From Didymodactylos carnosus (taxonomy: Eukaryota; Rotifera; Eurotatoria; Philodinida; Philodinidae): 25,475 nucleotides of DNA. Below are positions 1-9,667 of this stretch, piece after piece. The translations under genes and the position numbers were made by a program. The notes beneath the pieces are model-generated. The model had not been told where the DNA came from. It ran no database searches and saw only the letters and a list, made by a program, of their open reading frames with translations. How positions within the stretch are numbered: position 1 is the first letter of the stretch; the number at the start of each line of letters is the position of its first letter. The DNA is taken from assembly GCA_905250885.1 (NCBI GenBank), contig CAJNOQ010002236.1, positions 1 to 25,475 on the forward strand. The letters run 5' to 3'.

Positions 1-837
1 TCCGATTTCAAAGTCCTTGAGCAAAGCGCATACATAGTAAAATAGAGAATTTTCTGGGCTTCAAAATAAGCTACAAATAAGTCTTTCGAAAATATGCCCA
101 CATGGGTCAATAGTCGAAATACTTGGCCGATACACAGGCCGCCGCTATGTCACTGGAACTGCCGGTCACTTTTTCCTATGAAACTAACGATGGTCCGTAA
201 CCATTCATATATCATTCGATGCACTTTGCAAAGTTCTACAGGTTGTGTTCATAGGAAACTTAACAAAGCTTGCCAGTGACTTTTGTGTATTAAATACTTC
301 GCCACTTAAACCTACAGTGGGTCGAAAATTATTCGTCCACCTTTATTTTCATTTTTCTCGTCAACCATAATAGCTATAACAAATTTGAAAAAAGATTTAA
401 ACGGCTGAAAGAATTTTTGATATGACGTGGTGTACTGAAAGATTCTATCAAAACTTCTGAAATCAGGGTCTCTGGAAAACCCACATCTCAAAAAACCAAG
501 TCCCTGAGTTCAATCGAGAAATTCTTTGCAAGTAACTCCACCGTATAGAGCAAACCATTCTGAAGAAAACGAAACGTCTCCGAGCTCTGTGCGGTACGTT
601 TTCATGAAACAGCATTTGATTTACGGAAGCTCCCGTACCGCAAACATACGCCCTTAGGGCTTTCTTTAAATCGAATCAGTTCCAGTGACATAGCGGCGGC
701 CTGTGTATCTGCCAAGTATTTCGACTATTGACCCATGTGGGCATATTTTCGAAAGACTTATTTGTAGCTTATTTTGAAGCCCAGAAAATTCTCTATTTTA
801 CTATGTATGCGCTTTGCTCAAGGACTTTGAAATCGGA
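1..837. mobile_element. Foldback element with 161-bp terminal inverted repeats (left end cut by window)
   Basis: Bases 1-161 reappear as the reverse complement at 677-837 with very few mismatches (for example one base near 130/711). The arms enclose about 515 bp (162-676) in which I see no coding sequence. Because the left arm already matches at base 1, the true arms may extend outside the window on the left and past 837 on the right. No transposase is present, so this is a non-autonomous long-TIR or foldback element. Superfamily cannot be assigned because the outer termini and target duplication are not visible. Confidence 0.85.
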
Positions 838-907
838 CGAGAAATTTGCGGAAAAACGTAAATGGCTTTTGTTGAACTTGTGGCGAAAACTGAAACGTAA
901 TTTTTTT

Positions 908-1597
908 TCAAAGACACCAGAAGGATTTTTTGAAAATGGGAAGTGTTTGGAAGTGAAAAGGGATGCATTTCAGATCATTCCCACTCAAAATCATATTGGG
1001 CGATTTTCTAGCAGAAACCGTTTCCCGTCCTTTATGAATCAAAATAGTAGATTCTGGCAGGGTGTCTGCTATATGCGGATCAGCTCCTGGTCCTTTCCAT
1101 GTGCAAACATCTGCAAAGTAACAGTTCAAGATTTCAATTTTTTTTCCTGTTTCAACCACAACTTGATCCCTATTATCTAACAAAGCTGGTATTGTAGTAG
1201 ACCTTTCTCTACCTAGTTTATATTTAATTAATCTACATCAATTCTTCGAAGAAGCACAGACTTTGTCATTAATTCTTTTAAAATAATTTTCTTTAGCATA
1301 TTCACATGCTTCTTTAAACTTTTTCGCTTTTTCATGATATAGCTGTAGATGATATGTTGAATTGTTTCTTTTACGATACAATTTTAATTTCTTTTTGTAA
1401 AGGACTCTTAATTCATCGTTAAACCAGGCTTTATCTCGTAATTCTATCATTATTTCCTTACTTGGAACGTAGGTTTTAATATGCTCAAGTAAAATTTCTT
1501 CAAAAACTTGCACTTTCTCGTTAAGACTATTGTAATTTATCAAGAGCCGTTCTACGGGAATATCTAAAAATCTTGCAATCACTTGTTCCCAATTCAT
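908..1597 (-). pseudogene. Non-LTR (LINE, Jockey/CR1-like) ORF2 remnant, linker between endonuclease and RT
   Basis: The first open stretch (1597 to 1238) contains KAWFNDELRVLYKKKLKLYR and then KEACEYAKENYFKRIND. This matches the region between the endonuclease and reverse transcriptase of Jockey/CR1-type LINEs, where a W-F-[ND]-[DE]-E-[LC]-R motif and a basic helix are typical. The same frame hits one TGA at about 1238-1240 and then continues as CRLIKYKLGRERSTTIPALL and EILNCYFADVCT, the usual approach to the RT (W-K-L-I-x-K-L-T-G-R, S-I-P-x-L, E-I-L-N-x-Y-F-A). The TGA falls where the family normally has Trp, so a TGG to TGA change is likely. Homology fades after about 1090, and neither the endonuclease nor the RT catalytic core is present. 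The 1597 end has an in-frame stop just upstream, so this is a fragment truncated at both ends. Confidence 0.75.
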
Positions 1598-2340
1598 TCA
1601 TTGCAGAGGTACGTGACAGTGTCTTCTGCCGCTCTTGCACGATGTTCCTTGCAGACCTGCACAGGTCTGCTCGTGATAATTTTGTCTGCTGGAACTGAAT
1701 GTGCAGGCTTGTATGGCAGGCTCTGCCATATTAATCTTTTTATAGTGAAAAAACTAAACAAATAGAGTTTTTAGGTCAGATAGATCCATTTAGGCTATAT
1801 AATAAAATATAAAAGTATTAGCGAAATATAGACTTCGTGCAAAACAGACATTCACGTGTTTCTTTCTTCCTTTTATCTATTTAGGATGTATTTGCCTGTA
1901 CATAAAGTCAATGTTCATACAACTGATATAAGTTTTATTCTTTCAGAATACAAGCAGAAAAGAATGAAAACTATTCTATTTAGACGTGCAACATCCAGAG
2001 CCGCAAATAGGAGCAGAACATTAGGGGGCTGTAAAAGAAAATTTCTCTTTGAGATAGTGTGAAATTGATAAAAAAGGTTTTTGTGCGAGGAATAACGGAT
2101 AAAATAACAACAGCTTTTTCAGTTATTCAGCGGATGCGCACCCTCCCGTTATCTGCGCCCTGGCAAGATCGCCATAATCTATTTCGTGAACTGCAAATAT
2201 TAAGATTGAATGGTTCTTTTTCGCCAGCCGCCAATTTTCCCGTCAAAAATATAAAAAAGGAGAAGGACAAATTTGATTGATCAATTTTCTGAAATCTAGT
2301 TCGTAGAAAAATCGATCAATCAAAATAGAGAAATCGGTCT
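1598..2340. other. Gene-free stretch with small palindromes
   Basis: No supportable gene. Short perfect inverted repeats are present: 1653-1672 (9-bp arms, GCAGACCTG and its complement, 2-nt spacer), 1713-1731 (8-bp arms, TATGGCAG, 3-nt spacer), and an 11-bp pair at about 2270-2280 and 2312-2322 (TTTGATTGATC and its complement). The small open frames here have no recognisable motifs. Confidence 0.6.
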
Positions 2341-3478
2341 GCAATTGAAAGGTTGACTACGTCTGTCGCTAAATTAGCATCTTTTCTCATTGGTTTGTAC
2401 CATTTCAATGAGAAAGTATAACGACACTCGTTTTTTTCCTTTCTCTTAAGAATTTCTACTTTAGATATGTTATCAGTGCCTGTTATATGCAATACTATTT
2501 CCCAGCGTACTGTACCATAATAAGTGTAGAGTTACATAAAAGGAAATGAGCACACTTCTTGTGATATAAAGGAGGATTTTCTGCATGAGAAACGTAATGG
2601 AAAATGGTTGTTTCCGGCTAGCCGTCCAAAATAGCCGTCAATTGACGGCTAGCAGAAATTTTGAAAAAGGGTAGCGGTCAGATCAAAATCTATCTAAACA
2701 CGACAAAACGGCTGCCGAAATAAAGAGATTTTCGAAACAAAACAGCAATGAAGCTGTTTTAAGCCATAAAACTGTGGAAATTAAAAGGGTTAGATTGATT
2801 TTGACCTAAAACCGGAACTATAACAGACATACTTATCAAACCGTTGATGATTTTTTGGGATCGCAAGAAAGGCAAAGAATTCTTTTTCCTGCTGTCTGTA
2901 TCATTTCAAAGATTGAATTCGTGCAAATGAGTAAACAGTAGTGAAACTCAAAAAGAAAAATTAGAAATAAAAATAAATATAAATAGATATATATATAAAG
3001 AAAAACTTAAAATTCGAAATTTATTTCGTCGGTCATTCTGAGTATCAAAAGGCAGTGTTCTTTCTTCCAGAATGCACTAATCTCAGCAGTTTTCTGATGT
3101 ACAGACTCAATTAAACATGTTAATTGTGTGAAAATCTCAGAATAGAAATCCACAGAAGTGAGAAATGAATGAAAAGGTTGATGTCTGACTGAGTGTAAAT
3201 GATTTTCCTTGATCGCAGTTCTTCAAAAGTGTATATTTAATAGAGATGGAAAAACATTTTTTCTTTAAGGCATAGTGTGACTAGAAGGGATTAGTATTAA
3301 ACTGCACTTTGGAAAAGCATAAATTAGAAAAACGTGCTCTACTCATAATACATCAATCTTAAAAGCAGTTTCATTGATGTAATTTTTCTTTTCTCAAACG
3401 CAATAGGGGTTTTTCTATCACTATTATATTAAAAAAACTAAGAAGAAAAGCAAGTTACATCAGTTTCTGTTTTCAAAC
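2341..3478. other. Intergenic region upstream of the GPCR
   Basis: No gene seen. It holds an inverted repeat at 2380-2417 (CTTTCTCATTG-type arms), the palindrome listed separately at 2618-2653, and an AT-rich microsatellite-like patch at about 2968-3000. The last few hundred bases must include the GPCR promoter, but no element can be pinned down by eye. Confidence 0.5.
2618..2653. repeat. Short perfect palindrome (AGCCGTCAATTGACGGCT)
   Basis: The 18-bp perfect palindrome is at 2633-2650. The outer copy GCTAGCCGTC at 2618-2627 can also pair with GACGGCTAGC at 2644-2653. It may be a fragment of a palindromic element or a protein-binding site; the sequence alone does not decide. Confidence 0.7.
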
Positions 3479-4513
3479 ATGTCGTCGTCGTCCTCAGCTG
3501 AAGATACAATAAATTTCGCCTCTACTCGAGTCTATCTCTACGGTTATCTCTGCATAATTATTACCGGTCTCTCTGGCAACTCTATCAATATTTTACTATT
3601 TTCATCGAAAAATTACCGTAGTAATCCATGTTCTTTGTACCTCTTGACAACAGAGATCACTAACTGTTCTGCTATTTTATTATTTCTTCTACCGAGTGTT
3701 GTTGATTTCGTTAGTGGTAAAAATGGTACCGAAACTTATCTGTGGTGGTGCAAGTTAATGAATTATCTCGGTGATGTTTGTACTACCCTCTCGATTATAA
3801 CACTATGTCTTGCAGCCATCGATCGTTACCATTTAACGTCACGTACTGCATTACGGCGACAATGGAGTTCAATGAAGGTGGCAAAAATTTCGATTTTAAC
3901 TACAATCGTTGTATCTCTGCTGATACCAGTTCCTGACTTACTCTACTGGTACATCGACAGTAGTTTTGGTCAAACAGTGTGCATCGTTGTCTCCCCAGTC
4001 TACTATTTGTATCTTACGTACTTCCTTGGTTTTGTTGTTTCCACATTTGTGCCCATTATTCTCCTGACAGTATTCGGTGTGCTCACCTATCGAAATGTGA
4101 AAAGTCTTCGACATGTTAACCCAACTGCGACGATAATAGACGCTTCGAACACTACTGCAGCTGCATTCGCTGTTTCGACGATCGAAAAGGAGAAGAAAAC
4201 GGTCATCACCAAACAACGTATCGACGGACAACTTTCGACAATGTTAATCTTACAAATCCTATGCTTCTGTGTTGCTACTATTCCCCCGTGTGTAAAATCT
4301 ATTTATTCAGCAGTAACAGTGAACTACGTGAAAAGTGATATGAGTTTAGCAATTGAAGGCCTGTTTACAGCAGTGACCTATGTTATCAGCACTACGGTTT
4401 TCTGTAGTAGCTTCTATGTTTATTACCTATCGTCGTCAACCTATCGACAAAATGTGAAGAAAATGTTGTTAAAGAAAAGACAGATACGAATCTGGCCTGC
4501 ACATAGCACGTAA
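3479..4513 (+). CDS. Rhodopsin-like (class A) G protein-coupled receptor, orphan peptide-receptor type
   Basis: This is an intact single-exon receptor of 344 residues with no signal peptide and no inserted domain, a normal length for class A. Seven hydrophobic segments lie at roughly residues 18-41, 52-76, 90-113, 134-156, 173-204, 250-276 and 289-317. Family marks visible are the TM1 Asn in LSGNSINILL (N34), Cys91 at the top of TM3 and Cys168 in the second extracellular loop (the expected disulphide pair), and IDRY at 114-117 at the end of TM3 for G-protein coupling. An N-glycosylation sequon (NGT) at residue 82 is in the first outer loop. Divergent points are the absence of CWxP in TM6 (it reads LCFCVATIPP) and no clear NPxxY in TM7 (VFCSSFYVYY). 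The overall look is that of FMRFamide/neuropeptide-like receptors expanded in rotifers, but the ligand cannot be inferred. The start ATG follows an AT-rich leader and precedes a serine run (TCG/TCC codons). The protein should sit in the plasma membrane. Confidence 0.88.
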   Translation: MSSSSSAEDTINFASTRVYLYGYLCIIITGLSGNSINILLFSSKNYRSNPCSLYLLTTEITNCSAILLFLLPSVVDFVSGKNGTETYLWWCKLMNYLGDVCTTLSIITLCLAAIDRYHLTSRTALRRQWSSMKVAKISILTTIVVSLLIPVPDLLYWYIDSSFGQTVCIVVSPVYYLYLTYFLGFVVSTFVPIILLTVFGVLTYRNVKSLRHVNPTATIIDASNTTAAAFAVSTIEKEKKTVITKQRIDGQLSTMLILQILCFCVATIPPCVKSIYSAVTVNYVKSDMSLAIEGLFTAVTYVISTTVFCSSFYVYYLSSSTYRQNVKKMLLKKRQIRIWPAHST

Positions 4514-5077
4514 ACGATAATCCGTTGTACTTACGGCACGTTCACCTAGTCATGTTTGTTAATATTCACTGTTGTATCTATTTTGGTCAAAGGAAAAGCG
4601 GTCTGCTCCCTCTACATCCTACTGATTGTAAACTCTTCTATCTGAACTTTTCTCGGCTTATTGCATAACATGGATTGTGTTTTTTCATTAGCCATCTCTT
4701 TGCTCGGATATCGCTATTGTTTACCTCAAAATTTTTTAATGCAATGTGCTTTTTTATTACCATAGAAAAACCCTTCACACTTTATATGCATTTCAGCGTG
4801 CTGATCAAGACTGAGAATGATGCCAAAGCCAAGTTCTGATTTATCATCAACATCATTCGATAATGTACCAAATGACACCATTGCTCATGTATGGTTTTAT
4901 ATTTTCCACTAAATCTACTTTCTTTTTAAATGTTTCTGACAAAAGCTTAGATAAAAAAATGAAAAGAAAAAAGAAAGAGAATTGTACACCACAGAAACCT
5001 ACTCTACAGCAACGAATGACGTGTTAAAATAGAATCCGTGTTCCAGAAAAAGTCATTTCTTTCTCAGTTACATCGGT
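4514..5077. other. Region downstream of the GPCR
   Basis: No gene seen. This is presumably the GPCR 3' untranslated region followed by intergenic DNA. No clear AATAAA lies close to the stop codon. It ends where the 115-bp direct repeat that flanks the Penelope-like insertion begins. Confidence 0.5.
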
Positions 5078-5192
5078 GTATTCTATTTTCACAGCAAGTG
5101 AAATTTCCAATGCTTTTTTATTGTTTTGTTCTACTTCCATTGCATAAAAAAAGGCAGTTATTGAATGAATTTTTCACAAAACTGAAGTTTAT
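5078..5192 (+). repeat. Left 115-bp direct repeat flanking the Penelope-like insertion
   Basis: These bases recur in the same orientation at 7974-8088 with about one mismatch (TGAATGAAT versus TGAATGGAT). The two copies sit immediately outside the inverted arms of the element, so they are best read as an unusually long target-site duplication. The sequences beyond each copy differ (TACATCGGT on the left, CGAGAAATT on the right), as expected if the target originally held one copy. Confidence 0.85.
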
Positions 5193-5200
5193 TAAGAACG

Positions 5201-5545
5201 ATAAAAGAAAAACCCGTTTTCCTTGTCAATGTAATTCAATATGTAATTATGATATCCCGTTTTTATTTATATATCTATATATGCGATTCACTGATAAAAA
5301 ATAATTTAAGACTATAAGGATATATAACTAATATAAAAATTTTTTTTTTAAAATTATTAAAATTCTAATCAATATAAAAAACACTGGACTAGTTTCGATC
5401 TTCTAAAGATACTCTTCAGTTTGTGTTATTAAAATAAAAATGTAAAAGAAGTGAAGAAAATTCGATACATATAAATGTGCATGTGGGAGTGGGAAAAGAT
5501 AAAAAATATAAACTATTCTTCATTTGACTGGGCCTGATCGTCACT
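5201..5545 (-). repeat. Left inverted arm of the Penelope-like element
   Basis: It is the reverse complement of 7602-7972 from GACTGGGCCTGATCG at the inner edge to the ATAAAAG motif at the outer edge. The match is close throughout except for one gap of about 26 bp. In orientation it is an inverted copy of the element's 3' end placed at its truncated 5' side. Confidence 0.9.
5380..5427 (-). ncRNA. Hammerhead-ribozyme-like core, left arm copy (antisense to the RT)
   Basis: This is the mirror of the right-arm motif at 7720-7767. On the minus strand it reads CTGAAGA, a short stem II with a one-base bulge, GAAAC, a two-base loop and GUC. The predicted cleavage is between 5387 and 5386. Being antisense to the RT, it would act only on transcripts running leftward. 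Confidence 0.45.
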
Positions 5546-6874
5546 CTATCATGTCGATCATAACCCATTATACGATATTATCAACCAAATTACCCATTTT
5601 TTACAAACACGGTTAACAAATAAATACATTACCACTAAACAGTACGAGAAACTATTGTCAGTGCGTAGAAAATGCCAATTAGCACATCTTTATTATCTAC
5701 CGAAAGCCCACAAACAAGGAACACCGTTACGCCCAATTTGTGCCTCTATCAGTTCACCAACTGCACCATTGTCACAGTTTTTAGATAATTTACTTACACC
5801 ATTATTTAAGCAATCAACACCAACATCAATTGAAAGTGGAATATATGTAGTACAACAATTAAAATCATATTCACGATCTGCACGATTTACACCGAAGACA
5901 TTATTTATCACTTTCGACATCATCGATTTATATACTATGCTAAATCAAAGCCGAACAATATTTTATTTGAGAAGATTCTTGCAAGGAGACCAATTAACAG
6001 CATTAGACGGATTGATTAATCTGGTTTTGAAAAATAACTACTTTTACTATGACAATAATTACTACCATCAAATTAAAGGAGGCGCAATGGGATCATCATT
6101 AACATTATCATTAGCAAATATTTACATGAAATATTGGGAAAAAGATTTAGTCGAATATCAACAGTCACAAAATGAGTTATATTTTCGTTTTATCGATAAT
6201 TCATTTTTAACATCTAATGATACAGAAGAAGATTTTAAGAATAATTTAGATAGGTATAATTTAAATGATCCAGCAATTAAATTAACATATACAATATCAA
6301 AACATGTGAATTACTTAGACATTGACATTAGAAACAACAATGGTACCTTAGAGACAGGCGTATATGATAAACCATCGCACGAACTATATTTTTTACATAT
6401 TCATCAGGACATCCACTACATATTAAACAGAATATTCCACACATTTCTTTTATACGCGCATTTAGATATTCATCATCATTATCAATACTCAATGAAGAAA
6501 GAACACATATTGAAATATCATTATTATTAAATGGATACCCATTAGAATTTATTAAACAACAATATAGCAAAATTTTAGCAACATATAATATGAATCAAAC
6601 AGACAGTAATAATTTTAACATAATTCAACAAAAACTCCTCCAAAATACAAGGAGAAGCAACAATAAAAATACCGACTATAGCAATAAAATATTTTTTCAT
6701 TTTTCATATACTAACAATATGGCTAAGTTTAACCAGGACTTTCATCGAATATGGAAAGAACATTTCGGTGACACTCATATTTCACATATTAAACCAATAA
6801 TTGGCACAAAAAATACAGATAATATACAAAAAATGCTTATCAACACAAAGCCATCATTAGACAATCTCGTTTGA
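5538..6874 (+). pseudogene. Penelope-like reverse transcriptase, 5'-truncated and frameshifted
   Basis: The open frame begins at the inverted-arm junction (about 5538, after an in-frame TGA) without a start codon. It enters RT homology at KCQLAHLYYLPKAHKQ and PLRPI (5670-5740). Later motifs are TFDIIDLYT (motif A, catalytic Asp at 5916-5918), KGGAMGSSLTLSLANIY (motif B) and FRFIDN in the motif C position. Penelope-type RTs normally have two Asp here (RYVDD-like); the second is Asn (AAT, 6198-6200), which should abolish activity. A frameshift lies in the T-run at about 6387-6398: upstream the protein is in one frame through VYDKPSHE, and from 6398 the expected downstream motifs (GHPLHIKQNIP, LLLNGYPLEF, MLINTKPSL) continue in another frame to a stop at 6872-6874. 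The N-terminal several hundred residues and any GIY-YIG domain are missing. The codon use is very AT-rich, like the surrounding element. Confidence 0.85.
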
Positions 6875-7601
6875 CAATATTAAACACATTCAAATATGAA
6901 TTTCATTATATTTTTGGTTAATTTCATATCGGAATGAATTGATTTAATCTCGGTTCGTGTTTTGAAGTTAGTATTACTATCATCAATATACACTTGGTAT
7001 TTTCAACTATTGTTCGATAGAACTTCCATATTTTTCACATTTGATATATTGAGGAAGAAATATTGGGTTTGACAACATTACATGTTTTTTTTTTGAATCT
7101 CATTACACATCACCTTCTATAAGTATTTTTTCCATCAAAAACATAGCAGAACAAATTATTTTATTCTGAAAAACTTTTTTTAGTATTTTATTCTGGCATT
7201 TTTAATATTTTATAGCGGGCTTACATTCTTCTTCTTCTTCTACTTCAGTAATTATTAATATCCTTGCAAATTACTCAAGATATTTTAACCCTGATCGTTG
7301 TTTTTCTAAAAATTTTATTTTGTTTAATTACTTATTATCAAGACAATTAAAAGTAATTTTGAAACAAGCCATTGAAACTTATTCTTGAGGCTAATTTAAA
7401 ATTCGACTCAAACTGGCAGAAAAAGTAATTTAAGCTTCAAGACATTGTCATTACAATAGATAAGAAGGAATATCATTAGAATTATTCTCCTTCTTCCCGT
7501 TTTTCTTCTTAAAAATAAATGGTAGTCCAATATAGAAGGACAGTGACAAATGTATATATATTGTTGCCTCCTCACGACCATGCGGTACTGTAATATACAG
7601 C
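6875..7601. other. Non-coding 3' part of the Penelope-like element
   Basis: AT-rich sequence between the RT stop and the right arm. I see no GIY-YIG motif and no other coding signal. A short CTTCTT run occurs at about 7228-7242. Confidence 0.6.
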
Positions 7602-7972
7602 AGTGACGATCAGGCCCAGTCAAATGAACAATGGTTTATATTTTTTATCTTTTCCCACTCCCACATGCACATTTATATGTATCGAATTTTCTTCACTTCT
7701 TTTACATTTTTATTTTAATAACACAAACTGAAGAGTATCTTTAGAAGATCGAAACTAGTCCAGTGTTTTTTATATTGATTAGAATTTTAATAATTTTAAA
7801 AAAAAAATTTTTATATTAGTTATATATCCTTATAGTCTTAAATTATTTTTTATCAGTGAATCGCATATATAGATATATAAATAAAAACGGGATATCATCA
7901 ACGACAAAAATATTTTTGGATCATAATTACATATTGAATTACATTGACAAGGAAAACGGGTTTTTCTTTTAT
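7602..7972 (+). repeat. Right inverted arm of the Penelope-like element
   Basis: It is the partner of 5201-5545 in opposite orientation and lies downstream of, and in sense with, the RT. It ends at CTTTTAT, after which the second 115-bp direct repeat starts at 7974. Confidence 0.9.
7720..7767 (+). ncRNA. Hammerhead-ribozyme-like core, right arm copy (sense to the RT)
   Basis: Read 5' to 3': CTGAAGA (7728-7734, fits CUGANGA), stem II at 7735-7750 with loop UAG and one bulged U, GAAAC (7751-7755), then UA-GUC, giving a two-base-pair stem III (A-U, C-G). Cleavage is predicted after C7760. The distal stem I can form from AACAC (7720-7724) and GUGUU (7763-7767), but the pairs next to the core (AAA against CA) do not form, which is a weakness. 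Minimal type I hammerheads with a very short stem III are known in the terminal repeats of Penelope-like elements, so the location is right. Confidence 0.5.
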
Positions 7973-7973
7973 A

Positions 7974-8088
7974 GTATTCTATTTTCACAGCAAGTGAAAT
8001 TTCCAATGCTTTTTTATTGTTTTGTTCTACTTCCATTGCATAAAAAAAGGCAGTTATTGAATGGATTTTTCACAAAACTGAAGTTTAT
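7974..8088 (+). repeat. Right 115-bp direct repeat flanking the Penelope-like insertion
   Basis: Second copy of 5078-5192, same orientation, about one mismatch. It abuts the outer edge of the right inverted arm. Confidence 0.85.
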
Positions 8089-8789
8089 CGAGAAATTTCG
8101 TTTGGTTATTCAACGACAAAATCGAGAAAAAGAGAAGGAAGTAATTTTTGTTGGTAAAAACTGGAAGCAACCATGGTATAAATACAAATGTCAGGGTTTT
8201 TAGTCTAGTATTCTGTTTCGTTCATTAAACAACAAAAAGAAAGCGCCGTATATACGTGTTTCTATAAGAACAAGTCTACGGAATGAATTAATCGATATAT
8301 TTTTCTCTTCACTTCGATGGCGGCAAGTCGTGGTTTTACTAATAATTTGTTCTCTCTAGTGTTTATTCGAACGCTAGGGACCCACCCACAAAACACAGAA
8401 CATGTTGATCCCAATATTCCAATCGATAGCCCTTGAAATGGGCTACAAAACCGCATATTTTTCAAACTCCGAAAATACTGGCCACTTACGCAATCCCAAG
8501 CACACTATTCTCGAGACATGATTTCTGTGAAATATTTTAAACACATACAGGTCGGCTCAGTTTTCGACGCTGATTCCAAATATGTTATTAGTTTTGATAC
8601 AAACTAGAGACGAGATGAAAGAATAATGTTATATTTCTTCGTTCTTTTTGTCTTGTGTCTAGCTGTTATAGTTTTCTTTCATTAATACGTTTGATATATA
8701 GCGTCACATATGTTCTTACAAAACAAAATGCTAAGGCGAAATATTCACTTTCATTCATTTCATATTTCTTTCTTCTTTCCTTTCATCTG
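8089..8789. other. Gene-free stretch between the Penelope-like element and the MITE
   Basis: No coding sequence or repeat that I can support. The short open frames on both strands lack recognisable motifs. Confidence 0.5.
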
Positions 8790-9161
8790 CCCAATCAGAC
8801 AAACATTTGGAAAAACGCGTTTAAACGCTCAAAAGGGAACCGCGATTGTGAGTCAGTAACGCTCATTAAAACAACGCAAGAAACGCGTTTTTTGCGTAAA
8901 ATTTTCACTTTCAGACCGTGAAAACGGCGAAAACTACCGTTGTTGAGCGTTAAAACGCGCTTTTATTCCAGAATTTATAAACAATGAGTTTTAACGCTCA
9001 AAAACGCCGTTTCACGGTTTTCGCCGTTTTCACGGTCTGAAAGTGAAAATTTTGCGCAAAAAACGCGTTTCTTGCGTTTTTTTAATGAGCGTTACTGGCT
9101 CACAATCGCTGTTCCCTTTTGAGCGTTTAAACGCGTTTTTCCAAATGTTTGTCTGCTTGGG
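8790..9161. mobile_element. 372-bp long-TIR MITE rich in AACGC/GCGTT motifs
   Basis: The arms 8790-8934 and 9017-9161 are inverted copies of about 145 bp with only a few mismatches, separated by about 82 bp. The sequence is unlike its AT-rich surroundings: AACGCTC, AACGCG, GAAACGCG and GGCGAAAAC motifs repeat many times in both arms and in the spacer. There is no coding capacity. Outer ends read CCCAA..CAGACAAAC, and a target duplication is not obvious. The transcript or single strand would fold into a near-perfect long hairpin. Confidence 0.85.
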
Positions 9162-9667
9162 TGTTCGTAGCACTCATTAAAAAATTAATGCAAGTTTTAT
9201 GTGAGGCAAAGAGAAACAAGCAAACAGCAAAGAAATTGGAGATTTCACAAAATTTGTTTTACAAAAATGCTTTAACTTCATCTTTTCTTCTGATAAAATC
9301 GGTGTTTCTCCACAAGACCTTCATATTTTCCCCTAAACAACTCGGTGTTTCTCCTGGAAAACACACTCCTCCTTCACAAGAGCTAAATGCTTTCTTCTAG
9401 ACAACTCGGTGTTTCTTCACAAGAACTTCATCCTTTCTTCTCCAAAACTCGACGTTTCTCCACTACAGCTACACCCTTTCTTCTAGACAACCGCGTCTTT
9501 CTTCACAATAACTTCACGGTTTCTCCTGAACAACTCGGCGTGTCTTGGCAAGAATTTCATATGTTCTCCTAGACAAGTCCGTGTTTCTTCACAACAGCTT
9601 CACGTTTTCTCCTGGAAAACCCACTGTTTCCCCACATGACCTACATCTTTTCCTCTAAACAACCCAT

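Larger units (their letters stand above)
5201..7972 (+). mobile_element. Penelope-like retroelement insertion with inverted terminal arms
   Basis: The element is bounded by inverted arms of 345 bp (5201-5545) and 371 bp (7602-7972), flanked by 115-bp direct repeats. Between the arms is a 5'-truncated Penelope-type reverse transcriptase on the plus strand followed by about 730 bp of non-coding sequence. The coding part starts right at the inner edge of the left arm. An inverted copy of the 3' end at the 5' side, together with 5' truncation, is a known arrangement for Penelope-like elements. No GIY-YIG endonuclease follows the RT, which fits the endonuclease-deficient Athena group of bdelloids. 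Both arms carry a hammerhead-like core (separate entries). The right arm has about 26 extra bases after GGGATATC that the left arm lacks. Confidence 0.85.

Noticed and set aside
728-1180. 150-residue plus-strand open frame
   Set aside because: It overlaps the inverted arm of the foldback element and lies antisense to the LINE remnant; no protein motif is visible.
2059-2280. Small basic open frame MKLIKKVFVRG...
   Set aside because: No ATG start (GTG), no family resemblance, and no other support for a gene.
5038-5304. Small open frames shared by the two flanks of the Penelope-like element (also 7856-8203)
   Set aside because: They come from the 115-bp direct repeat and the inverted arm; AT-rich, without motifs, and they cross the repeat boundaries.
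5479-5495. TGTGGGAGTGGG as bdelloid telomeric repeats at the Penelope element
   Set aside because: Only about two imperfect units, present within both arms; too short to call telomeric.
6875-7601. GIY-YIG endonuclease domain downstream of the Penelope RT
   Set aside because: I looked for it in the plus frames and saw no GIY or YIG motif and no long open frame.
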